NCBI GenBank assembly: GCA_903861125.1
Contig: CAIOTF010000041.1
Span: 1-64,000 of the forward strand
Source: an uncultured Ignavibacteriota bacterium
GTDB taxonomy: Bacteria > Bacteroidota > Ignavibacteria > UBA10030 > UBA8401
DNA length: 64,000 nucleotides
Direction of reading: 5' to 3'
Made by a program: the position numbers and the translations under genes. The notes below the pieces were generated by a model. It was not told where the DNA came from. It did not search any database and saw nothing but the letters and a program-made list of their open reading frames with translations. Shown here one piece after another: positions 56,147-64,000 of this stretch. Position 1 is the stretch's first letter, and the number at the start of each line of letters is the position of its first letter.

Positions 56147-58720
56147 ATGAGTAAACGTCTTACCGTTTTTTTACTGGTTTTGCTGGGTGTCGTAGTGTTG
56201 CTTGCTCAAACGACGCGCTCGGAGATCAGGCTTGTTGTGACGAAAGTTGAAATGAACGGCCAGGTAAAACTATCCTGGACAAAAGCGCACAACGCAGATA
56301 ACTCGACCCAATACAATCTCTACAGGGCCTTGGTGCCGGATACTGTTGGAACTCTGATAAAAAGCGGTGCGGATACATCGTTTGTCGATCAAGTGCCTGC
56401 GACGGTTTCGGTATTGCCGCAGACGTTTGCCTATAAAGTCATTGCAAAGACCGGCGTCAATGTTGAAATGAGCAACCCGGTATTTGTTCCTGTCCCGGGA
56501 ATTCCGCTCATCGGATCATTCCGGTTGGAAGGGAAGATCGACAGCGGCAAAGTGAAATTATCATGGCAGGCTCCGCCGATCAATACACCGGTTGACTATT
56601 ACCTGGTGTATGGAATGCCGATGCCTATTATGGGCGCATTGACGAAAATTGACTCCACAAAAAATCTTGTCTCGGTTACCGCTCTCCCGCAGGTTCCGGC
56701 GGGGACAAAACAGTTCTTCAATTATTTTGTCCGTGCAAAACTTACGAACGGTGATTATTTGCAAAGTACCTCCGTTCAGTTGACGGTTGAGAATAAAATC
56801 GTACGAGATGATATAAAATTTACTTCCGTTCCTAATCCTAATGCTCAGGTCAATGTTCCGTATCTCTATACGGCAAAAGCTGTATCGAACGATGCCAATG
56901 CTGTGATCCGCTATTATTCGGAACAGATGCACAATTCGACCCCTTCATCCGCAAAGATTGATTCTGTAACCGGGGTAGTGACATGGACGCCGACAGCAAA
57001 AGGAATATTCTGGTTTGCAATTGTTGCAGCATCAAATAAAGGAGGAATGGCAAAACAGGAATTGGTTGTTACAGTGGCCGGCGGTAACGGAATTATACAG
57101 GGTAAGGTCACCGACACACTGAATACCGGAATTCCCAGCGCGATCATTGAAGTCTATAAAACTGAGAATAGTACAAATCTTTCCTTCGCATATTGCGTGC
57201 GAACGGATATCAATGGGAACTATAGGATCAATCGTGTCGATCCGGGTAACTATAAATTGCGTGCAAATGCTCCTTCAACAAAATTCCAAAGCCAATGGTA
57301 TGATGGAAAACAGGAAGTTTCACAAGCAAACATCATTACGGTGCTTGATTCACCGGCAGTTGCTCCGGCAACCAATTTTGTCCTGCGCGGTGGCGTGTTG
57401 AACGTTTCAAAGATCAACGTCAGCGGTTCAGTGACGGATACGACCGGTATTGCAATCAATGGCGCAGAAACGCATGTAGTATTTGTCAGAACAGAATTTG
57501 CACTAAATGTCGGCAGCGGCATGAATGCAAATGTTGAGAACTTCCGCAAATTCTTCGAATACAATCTGCTCGGTGATTTCAGACTTGAAGGAAATTCGGA
57601 TTATGTCGTAAAAGTAAAAGTGGATTCACTTGGTAAATATAAAGCACAGTTATCTCCGGGCAGTTATCTTGCATTTGCCCGTGCAAAAGGATATGCCGTT
57701 GAATTCTTCAATCATCAAACAAACATCCTTACTGCCGATATCATTCGTGTACAAAAAGATACCGCGGGAATCAACTTTACAATGTATCCGCTTCCTCCGG
57801 TGGTGTTGGGTGAGATCAAAGGTGCCGTTCTGGATTCCGTAAAAGATGTCTCCGTTCCTTCGCGTGTTATTGCATTCCGTGACGGATGGAGATTCCAGGA
57901 TCTGCATAGCATCGGCAAAACGTATGTGACCGACACCGATTCAACCGGTAGTTATAAATTCAGCGATCTGCTCCCCGGAACCTATGTTGTCATGGCTCTT
58001 CCGCTTGGGAACTATGCACCGGCATTCTATTCAACCGATACTCTGAACGTCCGATGGAAACGTGCGACCAAAGTTGAAGTGAATGGTACCAGTGTTGACA
58101 ATATCAATATATATGTGAAACAATTCGGTCCGACCGGTATCGGATACACAGCAATCAACGGCAATGTTTCGATCAGCGGCAGTACCAATTCGAATCGTGC
58201 AGGAGCGGTTGTGTATGCGTATCGTAATGGCGAGATCGTAGGATATTCATTTACCAATGCTGAAGGGAACTATGCCATTACCGGACTTGCACCGGGACAG
58301 TATTCTGTATTCGTAGACAAAGCAGGATATAATGAATCAAATACGGCCGTTGTGAATGCATCATATGATATTAACGGCAGCCCGTTGAGCGGCACGGCAA
58401 ACTTCACGATCAATAGTGTGTTGAGTGTAACGGAGAAAATGACAACCGTTCAGCCGACAGCCTATACGCTTGAACAGAACTATCCGAATCCGTTCAACCC
58501 TTCAACATCGATCAGTTATTCGCTCCCAGGAGCAGGAATGGTTTCGCTGAAGGTGTACAACCTTATCGGCCAGGAAGTTACGACATTGATCAACGGATAT
58601 AAAGAAGCTGGTCAATACAACGTAACATTCAACGCATCAAATCTTGCCAGCGGTGTCTATTTCTACCGGCTTGAAGCAGGATCGTTCAATGTTGTCAAAA
58701 AGATGATGTTGATCAAATAG
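56147..58720 (+). CDS. Secreted multidomain protein (FN3-like, Ig-like, carboxypeptidase-regulatory repeats) with T9SS C-terminal domain
   Basis: Signal peptide; GIIQGKVTDTLNTGIPSAIIEVYKT…GNYRINRVDPGNYKLRA; LEQNYPNPFNPSTSISYSL…GVYFYRLEAG. Confidence 0.88.
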   Translation: MSKRLTVFLLVLLGVVVLLAQTTRSEIRLVVTKVEMNGQVKLSWTKAHNADNSTQYNLYRALVPDTVGTLIKSGADTSFVDQVPATVSVLPQTFAYKVIAKTGVNVEMSNPVFVPVPGIPLIGSFRLEGKIDSGKVKLSWQAPPINTPVDYYLVYGMPMPIMGALTKIDSTKNLVSVTALPQVPAGTKQFFNYFVRAKLTNGDYLQSTSVQLTVENKIVRDDIKFTSVPNPNAQVNVPYLYTAKAVSNDANAVIRYYSEQMHNSTPSSAKIDSVTGVVTWTPTAKGIFWFAIVAASNKGGMAKQELVVTVAGGNGIIQGKVTDTLNTGIPSAIIEVYKTENSTNLSFAYCVRTDINGNYRINRVDPGNYKLRANAPSTKFQSQWYDGKQEVSQANIITVLDSPAVAPATNFVLRGGVLNVSKINVSGSVTDTTGIAINGAETHVVFVRTEFALNVGSGMNANVENFRKFFEYNLLGDFRLEGNSDYVVKVKVDSLGKYKAQLSPGSYLAFARAKGYAVEFFNHQTNILTADIIRVQKDTAGINFTMYPLPPVVLGEIKGAVLDSVKDVSVPSRVIAFRDGWRFQDLHSIGKTYVTDTDSTGSYKFSDLLPGTYVVMALPLGNYAPAFYSTDTLNVRWKRATKVEVNGTSVDNINIYVKQFGPTGIGYTAINGNVSISGSTNSNRAGAVVYAYRNGEIVGYSFTNAEGNYAITGLAPGQYSVFVDKAGYNESNTAVVNASYDINGSPLSGTANFTINSVLSVTEKMTTVQPTAYTLEQNYPNPFNPSTSISYSLPGAGMVSLKVYNLIGQEVTTLINGYKEAGQYNVTFNASNLASGVYFYRLEAGSFNVVKKMMLIK

Positions 58721-58751
58721 TAACAAAATAGTAAAGCAATATGGTTGTGAT

Positions 58752-58787
58752 AAAAGAAAAGGCGGACGAAAGTCCGCCTTTTCTTTT
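58752..58787 (+). terminator. Intrinsic terminator with GAAA loop
   Basis: AAAAGAAAAGGCGGAC-GAAA-GTCCGCCTTTTCTTTT. Confidence 0.88.
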
Positions 58788-58838
58788 AATAGTATTACGT
58801 TATTACAACAACAGGTGAAATATTGTATATTCAACTTC

Positions 58839-59240
58839 ATGATGCATAAGGCCACGATCATATCGCTCACTGCATATTTTTTGTTTGCAGCTCTTTGTCT
58901 CCCCTGCGGCGATTTTTCTTTGCTGGTTGAGCTTCCCAATATGTACCGGCACTGCAAAGCAGCAGAAGATGTTGATATGGGACCAATGGATTTTCTTACA
59001 GACCATTTAATCAATTTTGACGCAGCGTTCGACCAGCATACCGGAGGCGACAAGCAAAAACCTCATCAGTCAAATCAAACCTTTCGTGGAAATTCGAACG
59101 CAATATTGTTCTTTCGATGTTCTGCAGCAACGATAATTTCTCCGGTTTCGCAAAAGAAACGTCCCATTGTTCTTTGCGAAGATCTCTATGCCTACGATCT
59201 TACATCGTCAATTTTTCACCCGCCTTCAGTCGTATCGTAA
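58839..59240 (+). CDS. Small secreted/membrane protein of unknown function
   Basis: MMHKATIISLTAYFLFAALCLPCGDF; motif DFLTDHLINFDAAFDQHTGGDKQKPHQ. Confidence 0.55.
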   Translation: MMHKATIISLTAYFLFAALCLPCGDFSLLVELPNMYRHCKAAEDVDMGPMDFLTDHLINFDAAFDQHTGGDKQKPHQSNQTFRGNSNAILFFRCSAATIISPVSQKKRPIVLCEDLYAYDLTSSIFHPPSVVS

Positions 59241-59319
59241 GAATATTACCGATATATCAAAGTAAACACAAACCGTGTTTGCACCATTTTGTTATCACAA
59301 ATAAAGAAAGTTAACGACT

Positions 59320-59754
59320 ATGAAGCATATCATGATCGCACTGCTCAGCCTTTTTCTCGTCGGCACAACGGCATTTTCCCTTGTCGCTAAAAAGGATAAG
59401 ATACCGCAGGCTGTTGTAGAGTCAATGAAAAATAAGTTTCCGGATGCCCAAAAAGTGAATTGGGAAAAAGAAAAAAGTGAATATGAAGCAAGTTTTGTCG
59501 TAAATGGTATTAAAACCTCCGCTAATTTCAAACTGGACGGCACATGGACAGAAACGGAAAGTGTTATTCCCGTTTCCGGTCTGCCCAAAATAGTTCTCGA
59601 TGGAATTCTGGCGGCTTACCCCGCTGCAACGATCGTAGGAACGGCGAAGATCGAAACGCCCGGAAAAGGAGTTCAGTATGAAGCGGACATACAACGCGGC
59701 AAGAAAAAAACAGAGATATTGTTTAATGCCGATGGTACAGAAATTAAGAAGTAA
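59320..59754 (+). CDS. PepSY-like (beta-lactamase-inhibitor-like) periplasmic protein
   Basis: Signal peptide; 'VVESMKNKFPDAQKVNWEKEKSEYEASFVVNG'. Confidence 0.8.
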   Translation: MKHIMIALLSLFLVGTTAFSLVAKKDKIPQAVVESMKNKFPDAQKVNWEKEKSEYEASFVVNGIKTSANFKLDGTWTETESVIPVSGLPKIVLDGILAAYPAATIVGTAKIETPGKGVQYEADIQRGKKKTEILFNADGTEIKK

Positions 59755-59770
59755 ATTATCATTCAATAAT

Positions 59771-59805
59771 ATATCTTTCGAAGTCGTTGAGGCTTCGAAA
59801 GATAT
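59771..59805. terminator. 13-bp perfect hairpin
   Basis: ATATCTTTCGAAG…CTTCGAAAGATAT. Confidence 0.5.
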
Positions 59806-59837
59806 TTAGTTCGTCGAAATCGAATCTTCTATAATAA

Positions 59838-60593
59838 ATGAATAAACTGCCTCAAATTACCGTTGTTTTTTGGATTACAAAGATCTGCGCCACAACATTG
59901 GGCGAAACAGCCGGTGATCTGTTATCAATGACTATGGGCATTGGTTATGCGGAGAGCTCTATCATTCTAATCGGACTTTTTCTGGCAGCACTATCCGTTC
60001 AACTGCTGTCAAAAAAATATCATCCGGTTATATACTGGAGCGTGATTCTGGCAACAAGTACTGCGGGAACCACAATGTCGGATTTTATGGACCGGACATT
60101 GGGTTTAGGATATGCGGCCGGATCGCTGGTGCTGGTGGCACTGCTGGTTGTTACTCTTATCGTGTGGAAGAGAACTGAACAATCATTATCGGTTACGAAT
60201 ATCCGCACTCTTCGTGGAGAAATATTTTACTGGACAGCCATTTTATGTTCCAATACACTTGGAACAGCCCTGGGTGATTATTTGGCAGATAGTTCCGGAC
60301 TTGGATTCTCCGGCGGCGCAATACTTATCGGATCTTTGCTTCTTCTTCTTATCCTTGCACACTATTTCACCAAAATATCCACGGTAGCATTGTTTTGGCT
60401 GGCGTTTGTATTAACAAGACCGTTCGGAGCGACGTTTGGTGATCTTCTCACAAAGCCGCTTGAAAACGGCGGATTAAATTTCGGAACGATCGGTTCATCA
60501 TTAATTCTTTTTGGAATTCTTTCGGTGATGATAACATTGTCAATGTTCAGAAATGTTCCTGCAGGAGAAAGTACGATATCAGCACCGCAGTAG
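59838..60593 (+). CDS. COG4705-like membrane protein with four internal repeats
   Basis: Four 'T.G…GD…GLGY' units (TTLGETAGDLLS, STAGTTMSDFMD, NTLGTALGDYLA, RPFGATFGDLLT). Confidence 0.8.
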   Translation: MNKLPQITVVFWITKICATTLGETAGDLLSMTMGIGYAESSIILIGLFLAALSVQLLSKKYHPVIYWSVILATSTAGTTMSDFMDRTLGLGYAAGSLVLVALLVVTLIVWKRTEQSLSVTNIRTLRGEIFYWTAILCSNTLGTALGDYLADSSGLGFSGGAILIGSLLLLLILAHYFTKISTVALFWLAFVLTRPFGATFGDLLTKPLENGGLNFGTIGSSLILFGILSVMITLSMFRNVPAGESTISAPQ

Positions 60594-60596
60594 ATT

Positions 60597-61502
60597 TTAT
60601 CCCTTCGGTGTACTAGTAAATACAACGCTGTTGACAAACGAGACAACACTGGCAATCGAAGTAGGGATGAAGTCGGCCGTAATCTTTTTCTTCAGCTTCT
60701 CCGAAACACCGCTCCCGCCGACAATTAACTTAGCACCGATGATACGGGTTGTTTCATACAGTCTGCCGCACTGTTCGAGAAGTTGTTTCTGTGATTTCGG
60801 CGCTGTTGTTGAGATGCAAACGATATTCGGCACATAATTTTCTATAGCATCGACAAAAGATTCGGCCGGAAGGTTTGGCCCAAGATACAGCGTCGTCCAA
60901 CCGTTTGTGTCCAATACATTGTTGACGCAGGTGATGCCGATCTCGTGGTATTCATCTTCAAGACATCCGCATAGCGCTATGCCGCCGTGTTTCGGTTTTT
61001 TCGTGATATGATCCTGTAGTTTGAAGATGGCATGCAGAGCGGTGTTCGACGCAAGATGTTCCTGCTCAATTCTCAATTCTCCGGAGAGCCATTTCATACC
61101 GACTCTATGAAATGCAGGAAAGACGATGTTGTCGAACATTTCCACCTGCGAGATCCTGTTGGCATATAAAAGGTTGAGATACTGGAATGTATTCTCACGG
61201 TTTCCCTCCAGCATTGTGTTGTAAAAGAGTTCTGCCAGCGTTTTGAAGTCTTTGGTAAGGATTGCATAATCGGTAGAGACATTTACCTTGCTCATCTGTT
61301 CTTTTGCGGGGACCAGCAGATCGGTCACATCGTACGAGAACGTATCCATGAATTGAACGACATCCTTCATCTTATACTTGCGGTGACCGCCGGGGGTTTT
61401 AATGCACCGGAGCGAACCCTTGTCCGTCCACCGTTTTACAGTTGATTCATTCACCTTCAGCATATTTGCCACTTCATTTGTCGAGAGAAGACCTGTTTTC
61501 AT
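60597..61502 (-). CDS. MerR-family B12-binding regulator, CarH/LitR-like
   Basis: MerR HTH LLSTNEVANMLKVNESTVKRWTDKG; WLSGELRIEQEH (Wx9EH); EYHEIG (ExHxxG). Confidence 0.88.
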   Translation of the reverse strand: MKTGLLSTNEVANMLKVNESTVKRWTDKGSLRCIKTPGGHRKYKMKDVVQFMDTFSYDVTDLLVPAKEQMSKVNVSTDYAILTKDFKTLAELFYNTMLEGNRENTFQYLNLLYANRISQVEMFDNIVFPAFHRVGMKWLSGELRIEQEHLASNTALHAIFKLQDHITKKPKHGGIALCGCLEDEYHEIGITCVNNVLDTNGWTTLYLGPNLPAESFVDAIENYVPNIVCISTTAPKSQKQLLEQCGRLYETTRIIGAKLIVGGSGVSEKLKKKITADFIPTSIASVVSFVNSVVFTSTPKG

Positions 61503-61527
61503 AAGAATGCCTTATATAGATGAAAAG

Positions 61528-61542
61528 CACGTTTTGCACGTT
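61528..61542. promoter_or_regulatory. GCACGTT-T-GCACGTT direct repeat upstream of the MerR gene
   Basis: Two GCACGTT copies (61528-61534, 61536-61542) in the divergent intergenic region. Confidence 0.45.
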
Positions 61543-61690
61543 ATAATATACGGCAGAATATTTTTGGAGACAAGCCATATTTTTGTCAATCACTTTGAGG
61601 CGATGCTGTGTGTGCAATTAATCAATCCTTTCCGGTCCAATTTTTTGTACCTTTTTATATTCTTAACAAACTAACTGCGAATACCAGCAA

Positions 61691-64000
61691 ATGAAAAAAT
61701 ATCTCATCGTTGTTGCATTGTCCGTTGTCATCGGGACCTCCTATTTCATTTTAACAAAAGAAGAGATACCGCAAAAAAAGAATCGGAAGGGACTGATCTC
61801 GTTCGATTGGTGGTACGATCAGCGCGCGTTGCCGGGGAACATGATACAGCCGGATGGTCTTGGAAAAGCATTCCAATACACGCAGCAGCGTATGTTGGCG
61901 TTCAAAAAAGCATCGAACGAAGAACCATGGCAGTCCATCGGCCCCGATAATATAGGCGGAAGGGTATTGTCCCTCGCGTTCGATCCGGACAGTTCCAACG
62001 TATTGTGGGCGGGAAGTGCCAGCGGCGGATTATGGCGTTCATCAACGGGGGGTGCCGGTGCAGACGCATGGGATTTTGTGAATACGGGATTCAACGTTCT
62101 CTCTGTAAGTACGATCGCGATCAATCCGTCAAATCCGAATGAGATGTATATCGGCACAGGAGAGATCAGCGGATATGAACTTGGTCTTGTCGGTACACCC
62201 GGCGCAAGAACAACGTACGGATTGGGGATTGTAAAAAGTAATGACAGAGGAAAAACGTGGAGCGCGACAGGATTGACTTGGCTCTTTTCACAGAATCGTT
62301 CCGTTCAAAAGATCGTCATCAATCCGAAAAATCCTAAAACAGTTTTCGCCGCTACTTCGGAGGGAACATACCGTTCATACAATTCAGGAACATCGTTCAT
62401 CCGCGTCGATTCAACATTGATGGCAATGGACATGGCGTTGAATCCCGTTGATACATCCATTGTCTATACTGCATGCGGCCAGCGGAACACCGCACCGAAT
62501 CCGGGATTGTACCAGTCAAAAGACGGTGGAACGACCTTTGTAAAACTGGTCGGAGGACTTCCCGCATCGAATTTTGGAAGAACTTCTCTCGCACTGTCTC
62601 CGTCCAACCCTGCCACTGTGTTTGCCGGCATCGCAGATGCGTCGACACATGGAACATTGGGATTGTACAGAACTACCAACAGCGGAACAACGTGGGAACT
62701 TATGACCACCACAAACTATATGAGTGGACAGGGGTGGTACAACAACGTTGCCGCAGTGCATCCGTCAAATCCCAACATTGTCATTACAGCCGGTCTTGAT
62801 GCATACAAATCTACTAACGGCGGCAGCACTCTCACACAAAAATCATATTGGTACAAAGGGAAAGAAGGGGTCATCACGCCGGGCGGCATTGAAGGAACCG
62901 ACAATACGTACGCGCATGCCGATCATCATGCGGTCGTTTTCGATCCGAAGAATGCAAACAGGATTTTCTTCGGGAACGACGGGGGCATCTTTGAATCGAC
63001 CGATGGGGGCGAAACATTTATCGGACGCAATGGCGGATTTGTTACCACGCAGTTTTACAACGGATTTGCAAACGCAGAGACCGATTCGCTTATTGCGCTG
63101 GGAGGACTGCAGGATAACGGCACCGTGAAATATCAAGGAGGCCCTTCATGGAACAAAGTGTACGGCGGAGACGGGGGCTGGTGCGCTGTCGATCCGAAGA
63201 ATCCGAACATACTCTATGAAGAATATGTGAATCTGGCGATTGCAAAAAGTACAAATGGCGGAACCAGTTGGACGAGCATCTTCTCGCCTGTTGCTTCCGA
63301 TACCGCAAATTTTATTGCGCCATTCGTTCTTTCTCCTTCAAACAGCCAGATCCTTTATGCGGGAGCTGAGAAAATTCACAAATCGACAAATGCTGGTTCA
63401 ACATGGACCGCAACAAATAACAATACGGCGCTGAATTCTGCGAGCGCTACATGCCTTGCCGTAAGCTATACAAGTTCGGACACGGTCATCGCCGGCACAG
63501 GACGGCGACAAAATCCGTTATTTGAGCTGTTTTATACTACAAATGGCGGCACCACGTGGTCAAAAACAACCTCGGTCACACCGAACCGGTATCCTACCGA
63601 TATTGCGTTCGATCCGTCTGACAGCAGAAATGCTTATGCAACTTTTTCAGGATACGGTTCTCCTCATGTGTATCAATCAACAGATGCAGGAAAAACATGG
63701 GTGAACATCTCGGCTAATCTGCCCGATCTGCCGGTGCAATCTGTCTGTGTCGATCCGGAGAATCCAACAGATCTTTATGTAGGAACAGATCTTGGCGTCT
63801 ATCGTTCCATCAACACCGGTGCAAGTTGGGATCCGTGGTTCGAAGGGATGCCGTTTGCAATGATCCTTGATGTTTCCATCTCCAATAAGGACCGGCGTCT
63901 GCGTGCGGCAACATTCGGCAACGGATTATATCAGCGCAAGCTCCGTCCAAAACAAATTCTCGGCGTGCAGTTGACGGACGCGCATGTTCCGTCGACACTT
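61691..64000 (+). CDS. BNR/sortilin-like repeat secreted protein, truncated by window end
   Basis: ATG 61691: MKKYLIVVALSVVIGTSYFILTKEE…WQSIGPDNIGGRVLSLAFDPDSSNVLWAGSASGGLWRS; open to base 64000, therefore missing from the ORF track. Confidence 0.85.
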   Translation, partial: MKKYLIVVALSVVIGTSYFILTKEEIPQKKNRKGLISFDWWYDQRALPGNMIQPDGLGKAFQYTQQRMLAFKKASNEEPWQSIGPDNIGGRVLSLAFDPDSSNVLWAGSASGGLWRSSTGGAGADAWDFVNTGFNVLSVSTIAINPSNPNEMYIGTGEISGYELGLVGTPGARTTYGLGIVKSNDRGKTWSATGLTWLFSQNRSVQKIVINPKNPKTVFAATSEGTYRSYNSGTSFIRVDSTLMAMDMALNPVDTSIVYTACGQRNTAPNPGLYQSKDGGTTFVKLVGGLPASNFGRTSLALSPSNPATVFAGIADASTHGTLGLYRTTNSGTTWELMTTTNYMSGQGWYNNVAAVHPSNPNIVITAGLDAYKSTNGGSTLTQKSYWYKGKEGVITPGGIEGTDNTYAHADHHAVVFDPKNANRIFFGNDGGIFESTDGGETFIGRNGGFVTTQFYNGFANAETDSLIALGGLQDNGTVKYQGGPSWNKVYGGDGGWCAVDPKNPNILYEEYVNLAIAKSTNGGTSWTSIFSPVASDTANFIAPFVLSPSNSQILYAGAEKIHKSTNAGSTWTATNNNTALNSASATCLAVSYTSSDTVIAGTGRRQNPLFELFYTTNGGTTWSKTTSVTPNRYPTDIAFDPSDSRNAYATFSGYGSPHVYQSTDAGKTWVNISANLPDLPVQSVCVDPENPTDLYVGTDLGVYRSINTGASWDPWFEGMPFAMILDVSISNKDRRLRAATFGNGLYQRKLRPKQILGVQLTDAHVPSTL

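Noticed and set aside
61819-63998. Many short ORFs on both strands
   Set aside because: Shadows of the long open frame starting at 61691.
1-64000. CRISPR array, tRNA/rRNA, prophage or complete insertion sequence
   Set aside because: No regularly spaced repeats, tRNA-like cloverleaf, rRNA-like sequence, integrase or transposase with terminal repeats recognised by eye; a tRNAscan/Infernal/ISfinder run would be needed for certainty.

Overview
The window looks like a dense, mostly single-copy bacterial chromosome segment. Three proteins end in T9SS-type C-terminal sorting domains (…LEQNYPNPFNPST…GVYFYRL…), which suggests an FCB-group host (Ignavibacteriota/Bacteroidota-like); this assignment is inference. 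I found no rRNA, tRNA, CRISPR array, phage or intact transposon. Main blocks: (1) 250-6591, a membrane-tethered SARP-like regulator, a repeat-rich intergenic region, and a lipoprotein/secreted protein pair; (2) 7262-12745, hybrid histidine kinases and response regulators, one with a CXXCH haem motif; (3) 12919-25602, a phosphate-themed region with a phosphoesterase-like protein, a PhnD-like/HK/NtrC module, two adjacent CYTH-type proteins, an SLC13 transporter, DUF47, PiT and an OprO/P-like porin; (4) 25618-28709, lamin-tail-domain surface proteins, an SdiA-regulated-like lipoprotein and a coupled microprotein; (5) a radical SAM/B12 protein, an RND efflux operon with TetR regulator, a sulfatase/LTA-synthase-like gene and an APC permease; (6) 42460-46658, a multi-PAS hybrid kinase preceded by a coupled 56-aa ORF; (7) 51037-58720, a lipoprotein, a sigma-54 activator, a Ser/Thr kinase with PEGA repeats, a membrane protein and a T9SS protein; (8) 58839-64000, small secreted proteins, a 4-fold-repeat membrane protein, a CarH-like B12 MerR regulator with an exact Wx9EH signature, and a BNR-repeat protein running off the window. 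The best candidates for undescribed biology are the SARP-like regulator with its repeats and lipoprotein pair, the twin-CYTH phosphate locus, the CarH-like regulator with its direct-repeat operator, and the kinase/sigma-54 activator locus. All family assignments come from reading the translations; no database search was run.
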